Of a DNA stretch of 64,000 nucleotides, positions 24,201 through 34,131 are shown in pieces. The stretch spans positions 1,632,501 to 1,696,500 of the forward strand of contig JACSYO010001618.1 of the NCBI GenBank assembly GCA_016806645.1, written 5' to 3'. The DNA is from Ophiodon elongatus (taxonomy: Eukaryota; Chordata; Actinopteri; Perciformes; Hexagrammidae). The notes below the pieces were generated by a model. That model was not told the origin of the DNA. It made no database searches and worked only from the letters and a program-made list of their open reading frames with translations. A program made the translations under genes and the position numbers. Position 1 is the stretch's first letter. Each line of letters opens with the position of its first letter.

Positions 24201-25786
24201 TAAAACATTAAAATGCACTGCAAACATTTAATATAAACATTTTGAATGTTTTAAATGAGCTATAGCGTGTAATTATATGTAAATTGTGCTAGCCCCTCAA
24301 TGTCAGAGATAGTGTTGCACATACAGTGGCACTGGTGAAAGGTTCAACAAATCAGATTACCCGGATTAGAAAGTATGTTAAGTATAACAATATTCCTGTT
24401 TCAATATCATGCCAGTCTGAAAGCTGTAATCCTGGAAGTGTTTAATTCACTAAAAACATTTTTTGTGTATCTAATCAGGATGCTCATGAGAATGGGAAAT
24501 ATAATTTATATATTATATATTATAATTTTATGGTTGTTCTGATAATTTTTATTGATAGTTCAAATTCAGTTTCTTTTTACGTATCGCTGTAACACTGCAG
24601 GCATTCTTTCACACTAATGTTGCAAATATGGTGGCGAGCAATAGACACCGCATCTCTTAACTGAAGCGGTTTCTATCAGTGTTTTATTCCGTTCAATCGT
24701 ATTTTGATTTGCTCTTTATGCACTCTTTGTTTTGTTCTTGTGACATGGAAGATTCCGTGAATGTATCTACTTAACTCTGCCAGGTATTAGGGTGACCTGA
24801 AAGTGGTGCTATTGGATGACTCGACCAGGGAACAAAATCTTCTGTGGCTATCAGCCAATAAGGTTACAGGTTACCTCTGATGTCACACAGGTGACACTGC
24901 CTGAATACTTATCAATGATCCCTACATCAGAGGAGGTGGGTGATTTTAATACTGTTATAAATATTCAATACACAGATGAAGCTATTAGATAGGTCTGTTT
25001 GTGTATGCTCTCTGTACTGCAGCTGTGGACGAAGCAACAGATGATCCTATACCTGTACGCAACAACAAAAAAGTCAAGGACGGGCCATTTAACAGTAGAT
25101 ATCTGGATACATATTTCAATGAATATATCTGGCATTTGAACTGCGGTTATGAAATATTCCCTGTATTTTTTAAATGTTTCACGGAAAATGAATAAATATT
25201 CATTATTATTATTGTGCTTTTTGCTTTTTCATTACACTCATGGCCAGTCCAGATTTGCGGACACCACAGCACATCCCACGTGGCCAAAACCTCTGCCGTG
25301 TTGCCCTAGAGACCTGCTCCTTAATAAGGCTACGGCTGATTGGCTGACACGGTGGGAGAATGACAAGGAAGGGTGTGTGTGGGGCGGGGGTGGGGGTGGG
25401 GGGCTTGTATGGAGGAGGGAGAGTGAGGGGGGCCTAAACTGTCCAGAGAGATTTCTATGCATACTAAACAGGTCTAACACTAGCTGGCTGAGAAGAATTT
25501 CCATTAGTTCCTTCAAACAGGACTCCCTCCCGTGTCTGCTGTTCTGGTGCTGTGCTTCCGCATTTCTCCAGGTGCTTTACAGGGATTCTGCGCTTTTATA
25601 AATCATTTTTACATCAAATAAAGCAGGTTGGCCGAGTAAATAATGATGCATATTCAAACCAACAGTAAATACAATGAAAATCTACCATCAATCTGAGGAG
25701 ATCCCTCATACGATACACAGTAGCACACACATATTCACATGCACACCCAAGCACATACACATACACAGACAAGGATTGGAACTCAC
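21265..25786 (-). other. atp2b2 intron 1, proximal part
   Basis: This segment is unique-looking AT-rich sequence with a short GGTT run (about 22083-22098), A-rich tracts near 22314-22338 and TA-rich sequence near 24500. A G-rich patch lies at 25382-25403. The last 70 nt next to the exon 1 donor are UG-rich on the sense strand. No exon is recognised. Confidence 0.65.
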
Positions 25787-25985
25787 CTTCTGTGGGTGAG
25801 GTTTTCAGTCGTTTGCAGAATCCCTCCATGCCCGTGTAGTCCTCCTGGATTTTGACCACCGCCTCTGGGCCACGCAGCTCCATCAACGAGCGAAGCTCCA
25901 TGACCGAGCAGCCGAAGCCTGCCGCATGGTTCTCCTCGTTTCTTTGGTTCTTGGCATAAAAATCGCTGTTCGACATGTCCCCCAT
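25787..25985 (-). CDS. atp2b2: Plasma membrane Ca2+-ATPase 2, first coding exon (residues 1-67)
   Basis: This exon encodes the cytosolic N-terminus of a plasma-membrane calcium pump, which exports Ca2+ at the cost of ATP. Reading leftward from the ATG at 25985-25983, it begins MGDMSNSDFYAKNQRNE, close to the N-terminus known for vertebrate PMCA2 and unlike PMCA1, 3 or 4. The family motif MELRSLMELRG lies at residues 29-39 and CKRLKTSPTEG at 57-67. The start has a good context, with A at -3 and G at +4. The exon ends in GAAG followed by gtgagt (donor at 25786-25785), phase 1, splitting Gly67. The 199 coding bases join exactly in frame to the exon at 4898. PMCA2 rather than another isoform is an inference from the N-terminus. 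The 5' UTR probably extends right of 25985, but its limit is not visible. Confidence 0.9.
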
Positions 25986-26047
25986 GATGGCAGCTGGTCA
26001 AGTCAGTTAGATTAGTGTTTGTTATTGCTTATAGATCAATCAAAAAG
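25986..26047 (-). other. atp2b2: Likely atp2b2 5' UTR next to the start codon
   Basis: On the minus strand these bases directly precede the ATG. A plausible acceptor with a pyrimidine tract (TTCATCTCTCTGTTGTGCAAG reads toward the exon) would place the exon edge at 26047. A weaker alternative ends ttgaccag at 25997-25996. Without transcript data I cannot tell whether the UTR is spliced here or continues further right. Confidence 0.4.
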
Positions 26048-26546
26048 CTTGCACAACAGAGAGATGAACTCAGTCTCATCCAAAAAAATCCAAAATAGGT
26101 ATCAAGCAGGCAAAGACAACCAAAAAAAGAAAAAGAAAAAAGATTGCCACTCGTAGGTAAAGTAGGCAGATAGAGAGATTAAAAGGGAGGGGGGGGGATC
26201 CGAGGGGATCAATCGATGAGCAGCTTCTCTGTTTCAGGAGTGACTGTCAGATATCGGCAGACCAAAAATCATTAGAGAGAAGAAACAGAAGAGGAGAAAG
26301 AACAGCAGAGAACAAGGAGAGGAGGGGATGACAAACACAAGTGGGGAGCATCCAGGTGAGCGTTGGACAGCCCCAGTGGTCAGGTCCTGAGAAGGGCAAT
26401 GATGGTGGTTCCAAGTCCTGTAGGTCTCAGGCTCACCACGGCTGCAGTCCAGACCCGCTCCATGTGTGGCTTCCCATTGCTGCTATTCTGCTGTTGCCTC
26501 CGTTGCCTCTCTGTCTCTACATGGTGGTCCTCCCCATCACTGCTAC
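26048..26546 (-). other. 5' flank or 5' UTR intron of atp2b2
   Basis: This segment has a candidate minus-strand donor at 26436-26435 (exon side CCGTG, intron gtgagc), so an upstream noncoding exon could end at 26437. The G9 run at about 26190 and an A-rich patch near 26130 are the only simple tracts. No coding frame is supported. Confidence 0.35.

Positions 26547-26631
<85 letters not shown>
26547..26631. repeat. (GA)n microsatellite
   Basis: A long GA tract with one AAAG interruption at about 26560. On the atp2b2 sense strand it is (CT)n about 560-650 nt upstream of the start codon, a setting where CT tracts can bind GAGA-type factors or lie in the 5' UTR. Confidence 0.95.
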
Positions 26632-26632
<1 letters not shown>

Positions 26633-26664
26633 GAATTCGAGAGATGAATTCGAGAGATGAATTC
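26633..26664. repeat. 13-bp tandem repeat, three units
   Basis: GAATTCGAGAGAT occurs at 26633 and 26646, and a third partial unit begins at 26659. The array directly abuts the GA microsatellite and probably arose from it. Confidence 0.85.
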
Positions 26665-26859
26665 AAAGAGGACAGAAGGTGAGGGAGGAGGAGGGAGAGG
26701 AAGACACAGAAAGAGAGCACAACAAATGAGTCTTGCGTTCTCAGGGCAGGGGGGAATGCAGCGGTAGATGGTGCACGGCTGAGAGACAGCCTCTCCTGGC
26801 TGCTGCAGTAACTACGGCTCTGCTGTCTCTATCTACTGCTGCTGCTGTTGCTACTATTG

Positions 26860-27128
26860 CAGCTAACCTCATCGTGAGGACACACCGACTGCCAGGGCGA
26901 GAATGAGCGAGATGGAGAGAGAGAGAGGAAGGGATGCGAAAGAGAGGGAGGGCGGAGAGAAGAGGATGCTCCTTTCTGGTGCAGAGCGGAGAGGAGGTGT
27001 GTGCGGGCGGGAGGCTGGGGCAGCTCTGACGACAAAGCGGAGAGGAAGCACGTAACGCTGCGCTGTCACAGGGAGGATGGGCTGAGTTGAAGAGCTACTG
27101 CTGCTGCTACTGCTATCTCACCTCTAGT
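26860..27128 (-). promoter_or_regulatory. Candidate CpG-rich promoter or first noncoding exon region of atp2b2
   Basis: Between about 26870 and 27070 I count about 14 CpG dinucleotides in 200 bp, plus GGGCGG-type boxes (26950-26955 and 27003-27009), whereas the surrounding DNA is AT-rich and CpG-poor. It lies about 0.9-1.1 kb upstream of the start codon on the sense side. A minus-strand donor-like GAG/gtgaga occurs at about 27120. There is no clear TATA box. Promoter function is inferred from composition and position only. Confidence 0.4.
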
Positions 27129-27129
27129 T

Positions 27130-29340
27130 CGCTCTCATTCTACAGTAAGTGACCTCTCCTATGCAGTCACTCGATCTCAGCAATCCCTACCTTTGCCGGC
27201 TGTCTTGTCATGCCCTGCATTAATGATTTCCCTCCATGTCTCCCACCCTCTCGCCTTAGGACTACAATCAGCTCAGGGAGGAGACTTCTACAGAGTGAGG
27301 GTGTTACACTGCAATTTACTGGATTAAGATAATTCAAAGTCTGTGACCAGTTTACATTAACTGCAAGCCATGGAACAAATTTCTTGGTGTCAAAAGATGT
27401 GGCTGGCATAAAAGTCTTTAAGATTTTATTCATGACAAATCCCATGAAAAGACCAATATCAACAGTTGATTAGTCCATCTTTCAATACTTCCCCTCTTCC
27501 CTTACCTGTCTGTGGCACACACAAGCACCTTTGTTGCTACTGAAGATGTAAATATACAGTATATAAAAAAAACGGTCTAATTCTATGACACCTTAGATAA
27601 TTTCCTGCAACCGCTGGACACCATTAGTGTAGCAAGCAATCATGGTTTAATAGGCAGTTGGTGCTCTACTGAGTGTTTTCAGCACCAGGACTCAAAGTGC
27701 CAGGGTTCATTGTAATAAAGTAACATGTCATCCAGTGCAATGGCGTGGCTCATTGTTGTGTTTTTAATAGTGCTTAGACAACAATAGAAGCTTTTGGCAC
27801 TGAAGAATAAGCAGCACGAGCAATACTTGTCAATGTGATCAAGTCTTTGTTGAGTTTTCTCATTATCTAGTCAATTCCAAACAAACACGTAGAGTCTCAA
27901 TAAAATGCACAAAACACATGGTATAGTCAGGTAAAATGAGCCAAGACTACAACAGCAGCATGGCCAGCTGTTCCATTCATTAAAAAAACTACAAAATCAT
28001 ACAATGACAATAAGGTGAATTGGTCATTCATTCTTTGGCGGTCATAAGGGTAAAGTGCTTTATATCACACACCAAATTCCTATATGTAAAAGGCCAGCAT
28101 TACCAATTGAATCCTGCTTTACCAAGTAATAAAATCTACAAAATATAATCTTTATATGTATAGTATGAAGTAAATGGAAAGTTAAACCAGCCAAGAACAA
28201 GCAGCTCAATTGTTGTGAATTCCTTTTGTTAAGTAAAAACATGTTCCTGGAGATTGTTAGTGCAACCTGTAACTTTCTACACATTTAAACTACAGCAAAG
28301 ATAATGGCGTTTTTGAAGTTGTCTAACCTTGTTGGTATGCAGTAAAAATGTCTTAGAGTGCCACGGTAACACAAACGTGAATACAGTATTAATGTCACTG
28401 CTAAGAGACGTTTCGTTGTAAAACCATTCCCAGAATCTAGAAAACATGTCGGCCCACTGAAACAGTGGGCAAACTGATGTATAAGTTAACAACACAAGTT
28501 AGCATGTTACAAGATACATAGTTTGTCTAGCCATCTGTTGTTTGTTTGGAAGTAGCAATGGGAATCCACAGACAGTTCACTTAGCATCAGATAAAAATCA
28601 GCAACACTGACGTAGTGAGCACGCTCAGATTCTTGGTACTGCTGGCATGCCCTGCTTAACTCGACCGGACTGAAACAATCAGCTAGGTGTCCAGTCGCAA
28701 TTATCAAACGCGATGATACAGGGGGGGACAAGTACCAGAAACAATAGTGCGTTTGGGATCAGCGGGGCAACAACCTTGTCACAGCAGGGTAGTAAGAGAT
28801 CCTGCCAACACGTGAATACACATCTGTAACTCCGCAGGAACCACTCCTGTCTCTTAATGAGCTCCAGCCCTCGCTGAAGTGACAAAGTTAGACAATACTG
28901 GCAATGTCACATGGACAAGTGTGACCTAATAAACCTGCAATACATAATTAAAGACACTACATATTCTAGTTTGGTTGGGTTTTGGAGAGTTTCTCTAGTT
29001 ATTAAACAAAAAAAGGGCACTGCATCTTCCACTCTGTTTTTCTCCATTCTTTCAAAACAAATCTATCAGAGAAAGTAGCAACATCCGCAAGCTTCACTGC
29101 GTGATTCATATTTCAATTTGATTCAAGATGACCACATTTTCTGCATGTCATTCTTTCTTCCTTTTCTAATATGTTTCTGGCGTAAAAGAAAAGAAAAAAT
29201 GAAATTGTGGAAAGAAATGCAGTATTTTTAACTAATATAACACCAAATGTCGGAGCAGCTCTCTTCATAACATCTGTTCCTTTCCCCACCATGTAAGGTG
29301 GTGTGTTTCCTGTTTCAAATTATCATGTTTTCTGGTGACT
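27130..29340. other. Upstream noncoding segment
   Basis: AT-rich DNA with a small hairpin at 28452-28470 (GCCCACTG, AAA, CAGTGGGC). No gene or recognised repeat is seen. It could be a 5' intron of atp2b2 or intergenic. Confidence 0.5.
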
Positions 29341-29362
29341 GGTGGCGGTGGTGGTGGTGGTG
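29341..29362. repeat. (GGT)n trinucleotide run
   Basis: Seven GGT-type units with one C substitution. Confidence 0.85.
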
Positions 29363-32300
29363 TTATATTCTGCTGGCGTGCTGCTGCCTATCTTTAAATT
29401 ACAATGACATGCGCAGGAGTGGAAAGATTGAGATTTGGGAAGGAGGGAAATGAGGGGAAGACAGTAGAAGGGGGAGGAGGAACAATGTAGATAGCAAAAG
29501 ACAACAGTTGTAAGATGGAAGACCAAAAGAAGGGTTTAAAAGAGTAATACAGAATGATGGAATAAAGAGGGGTAAGTATAGAAAGAGCAAGGGGAACGAT
29601 AAGATAGAGGTGAAATACACTGCTGAAGCCTGAGCTGAGTAACTTCATTTCTTCCTTTTTTATATAACTTAATGTAAACACACGTGCACACACAGACACA
29701 CTAATGTGCATACATGTACACACAGAACAGAGTTTCTCTTTTCTTGGAAAAGCAAGGCAGCTCTAAGTAGAACTTTTGTTTGAATACAATCAGATAAAAC
29801 CAGGATAAAAGCAGTGTGTCAAAATGGTTCTTCCTCAACGTTAAACAGTTTGAGTATCCAAGGGTGAGCAACTTTCTTTTGCTTAAGTGTTAGGGATACG
29901 GAGCGCTTCATGATTTTGTCATCATCTTGCAAAAACCTCCTGTCTCCAATATTTCCATCTTTGTCTTTGTACCCGTCTGTCTGTCCCACCAATCTGTCAT
30001 CCTGCAAACCCGTCTATCTGTAGCGGACTAAAACACTTCCCTGCTGTGCTATTCTTCTGTCTACCTCCCTGCCTACGTGCCAATCTGTCTGAATAATTGT
30101 TGGCATGCTCCCCATGGGTTGACAGTGAGTAATGAGTAACATATGATCAAAGACTCAAGGAGAAAGTGTAGATTTTTGCAATAATGAACAGCTTTTAACC
30201 TAAAGTGCAAGAACACTTAATTGGACTTTATGAACTCGAACACCATATGTAGACCACATTAAAACATGAAGCTCCACAGCCAGATGCCAAGATCATCTGA
30301 CCACCATACTGTTTGGTGTTTGCCGTATGACAACACTACTGACAAAACACAGAGGGATCTACTACAGCTGAGATACAAAAAAATGGCTACTAGCATAAAG
30401 ACAAAGCAGCGGTGTCGAGCCGTCTGTACAGCCAAGAACTTGCATGTTGTAGAATCATGTCAAGTTAAAGTGTTTTTGTGGTAACAAGTAACTTTTGTCT
30501 TATTTTTGTTTGACTTAAGTTATTAACCATAATAAAAAGAAATCAGACTTTTACTTTGCTTTATTCATATAAGTGTCAAATTTCTAGTTAGTGCACATTA
30601 AATTGAAAGAAAATGTGCTACGATGCCACCGAGCAACCCTGCAGTACTCACATTTTTACTTAACCACACTACAAACTATAGCGTCAAGAGTGAACCTTAA
30701 GCTGAATGCCCTAAAATCAAACCTTCAAGCCTTTAAATACCATCAGAAAATAGTGATACGACAGGTCAACGGTGACATATTAGTTGAGTGTATATGCTTC
30801 TGTTTTTAGAAACCACTGATTGAGGCTGCTGGTATATAATGCACTTAAGGAAATACAGTGCAGGCACTTTTATATAATTGTGTCCTGATCATGACATCAT
30901 CATCCCAGTCTCTATTCATCTCCAGGAGAGGCTTGCTGAAATTCACACATAATGTGCAATGTAATATTGTGCATTCTATCTGAGCATCGATTTGACCTTT
31001 AATTAGAATTTCTCTCTGTATTGTGCCGAGTGAGTCGTCTGCTGGGTCTCTCTGTTCTGCTCTGTGATTATAAAGAACCAGTATTATTGACGGTGCTCTA
31101 CAATATTTGTTGCTTTCTCTTTGATGAGAAGTTCCTGGTCTCACAAGCAGTGGGTAGTTTGTTATCCTCCACCGTGAAGCCATGCGCATTCTCCGTGTGT
31201 CTGTTTCAAAATGTCCTTGAGCACAGTGAGGCAGAGCTGAGGTAGGAGCTGTGCCCACTGCACCACCAGCAGAAGCACTGGCATACAGCTCCCCCTGCCT
31301 GTGACCAAAAATAGTGCAAGAGACTTCACCGACGATAGAGCTGCTCAGTACACCTGCACGCCCGTAATATCACATCATAAGATGGCAGGCTTGCAAACGC
31401 TCATGGGTTTGTGCCATGACACGAAGAGATTCATTTCAAAACGTTTTCAAAAGCCTCAGATTGTTTTATTTTAACAAGGTGTTTATGTGAGAGGGAACAA
31501 ATAAGATGAGCATCTTACGATGTGATGCAATCGCTACACCACCACCACCACAAAGTACAGCCTCAGAAATGATAATCAACAGCTCACTGACAAAAAACAC
31601 TTAAAGGCTTCACAGTGGGAGCAATTAGAGCAACACCGTTGGATGGGGATGTATTAGATTGGGAATGCTCTTATAATTGTGTGTCCACTCCTTGTACGAG
31701 ACAACATATACAAAGGCAGAGACATGCTGAGTCAGTATGTTAGTTACGCCGCTGGTGTCACAATGCAGAAGGCATAGATCAGACACATGAAGGCTTACTT
31801 TGACTTAATAACAGTGTGTTCAAACACATGCTATATATGTTTCAGTGCTGCTTGAGAAGTCACATAAACTCAATGAACTCTCCACTCCCCCCACCCCCCA
31901 AAAAAAAGCTTTTACATACATTGCATATAACCTGCACTACACTGCAATGAACCATTTATAATATCACATTTTTCATACAAAACGTGGGTAGTAAAATAAT
32001 AGATATCAGCTATGCAGCAGAGGCAGTTACACAAAGCTTTGGGAATCCCCAAACACACGCATACACACATTGGACAGCAGCTGCATTGCAATACTGCACT
32101 GCAACATCCAAGTGCACACACCTAGAAAGAGCGAACGCCATGTTAACTGACATTGTCTCTGAGGTGAATTGTTACATAACCACGCAGAGAGCCTTCTTTC
32201 AGCCACCATCAGTGCTCTCTAATTGGGTAGAAAGCAGCTGTCATGCTAACTAAGCGCAGCAGACAGAGCCTGACGAAGAAAAAGGTTATTTTGGAAACCA

Positions 32301-33865
32301 ACGCAGGAATCCAAAAGGACTGCAGCTCCAACACATATCAGGCTGAGGAGAAGATAAAGCTGAGAGCAGAAAAAAAAAGAAGAGAGAGGGATGAGTCAGA
32401 GAGAAGGGGAAAGAGAATGAGGCATGTACGAATACACGTGTGTGAGCTTAGCCTATGTCGGCTTCTAGAGAGTGAGGGGGTTTTGAAGAAAAGCAGTTGG
32501 CCAGGCAACCCAGACAGCCTCAGGGGTTGCTGTGTGTCATTGCTGAGTGATATTGAGGGGCAAAAAAAGTGAGAACAGGTGATATGCTAAAGCTGTGAGG
32601 GCGTGAGGCACTGAGCGTTATAAGTCTTTTGTCCTAATGGACCCTGTCTTTTACATCTTTGAAAAATCCTCTCCTACAGAGGACAAACAGTGCCACAGAA
32701 ATATGTCAAATTGTTCCGCTGTGGGTGACTCCATCATTCCCTCACTTTCCTTTTCAGCTCCACCTGCCTCCTTTTCTGTTTGCGCGGTGCACAGACGTCA
32801 CCTTTCCTCTCGCCTTGGTGCCATTTTTCATGAACATTGTTTCATTCTTTTAACGACTGCGTTTTATTTTTGGTCCCGTCCTCGTTGCTGTTGTGAGGAG
32901 TTCTGCCGTATTCACGGCCACCTGAATACCTTGCCCTGGGTGTTCCTACTGAGCAAATGGCATTATACAACGTAAGCAACACGCTCAGGCTGTGGAGGGA
33001 GATATGGGGAAGTAGAGTGTAATCCTGCCTGGAGCAGCTGTGTGGATGCACATTAACAACTGTAACCAAATAAATACTGGCATTTTATTGCCAAGCATAT
33101 TGAAATGTAACAAACAAATGTAGCATGAAAGTCATTATTATTGAAAACCTAGCTAAACCAAATGTTGTTTGAATATAATGATCTAATAATAACTAGTGAT
33201 TTAGTGCTTAATAGTGGATGCTCTGGTGCTTTTACAGGCTGAGGTTTCGGCTCTGTGGGAGATCATCCTATACAGTAAATGAGGAGTTTTGCTATCTGCT
33301 GATGAATTCTCCAATCAAACGACTCTGAGCCCAATAACCCCCGGGGCATAGCCTCTAGTTGTTAATCACCTTGTACAGGAACTCAGTGGAGGTGAACCGT
33401 GGTAAATGATAAAATATGGGGGAGTGGAATGAAGTGAATTTTTTTTTTCCTGTTTTTTAAAGTTTTCCTCTAAAGCGTTGCTATTATTTAGTTTTATGAT
33501 AAACTGTTTTGAATTAATTAAGAGATACTACTGTAGTGTATGTGGTAATAGAATGGCATGAATAAAAAACAGTGAAAAGATGATTTTAAATTGACATCAG
33601 AAACTACAGGTTCAAGAGTATATCTATATCTATCTTTTCAGATAGACTATCATTAACAATGGCCTCTATTTCCTGTTCTCGAACTCCTGTATAGAGCCAA
33701 GGCTACAAGCACATGACAGGTAGAGGGGGGAAAGACTTGATCCTGTCTCCTCTAACAGAAAACAATGTGATGAAACATATATGAAAATATAACAATCTGG
33801 TGAATCTGCCGCTTCTGTATTATTATTAGTTTTTAACCACACTTTAGGAATAGGACTGACTATAT
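29363..33865. other. Upstream noncoding segment
   Basis: This segment contains a purine-rich patch (29420-29610), CCA/CAC triplets near 31535 and a second purine-rich patch (32340-32425). Short reading frames show no family resemblance and biased composition, so no gene is called. Confidence 0.5.
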
Positions 33866-33960
33866 GATGGATTGCCATTCAAATTTGGTTCAGATATTTC
33901 ATGTCTAGTATTATCTCGTATTGACAAATATTTAGTTAACATGCTAACATACATGTTACG
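33866..33960 (+). repeat. Fragment of a dispersed percomorph repeat, family D
   Basis: The stretch reading GATGGATTGCCATTCAAATT, then TGGTTCAGATATTTCATGTC, resembles the repeat I recall as GGATTGCCATGAAATTTGGT then ACAGACATTCATG. The nearby AACATGCTAACATACATGTT also matches its internal TTAGCATGCTAACATG runs. Truncated and diverged. Confidence 0.5.
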
Positions 33961-34077
33961 CTGACAATGAATGAATGAAGAAAACACTACTCACTCACAA
34001 TATATTCAAACCAACATTTGGGTTTCAAGTAGACCTTTACACATTATTCTGAGCTGTATGTACTATTGTATTCTGGG

Positions 34078-34131
34078 GTGGCGGAGCTCAAAGGAGAAGC
34101 TTGTAACTGGAAGGTTGCCAGTTGGATTCCA
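34078..34131 (+). repeat. tRNA-like SINE remnant
   Basis: GTGGCGGAGCTCAAAGG resembles a pol III A box, and AAGGTTGCCAGTTGGATTCC resembles a B box (GGTTCGANTCC type), spaced as in tRNA-derived SINE heads. No cloverleaf or clear 3' tail is recoverable, so this is not a functional tRNA gene. Confidence 0.45.

Noticed and set aside
25614..25780. Continuation of the exon 1 frame beyond the donor
   Set aside because: The pump homology stops exactly at the gtgagt donor and resumes in register at the 4898 acceptor.
4899..25786. A counterpart of mammalian miR-885, which lies in an ATP2B2 intron
   Set aside because: I looked for its mature sequence on both strands by eye and did not find it.
26341..26720. 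Frames with Arg-Glu or Leu-Ser repeats near the atp2b2 start
   Set aside because: They are translations of the GA microsatellite.
28452..28470. 8-bp hairpin with AAA loop
   Set aside because: Listed as a small structure only; it has no further signal of function.
30845..31258. 137-codon minus-strand frame
   Set aside because: No family resemblance, no splice context and ordinary noncoding composition.
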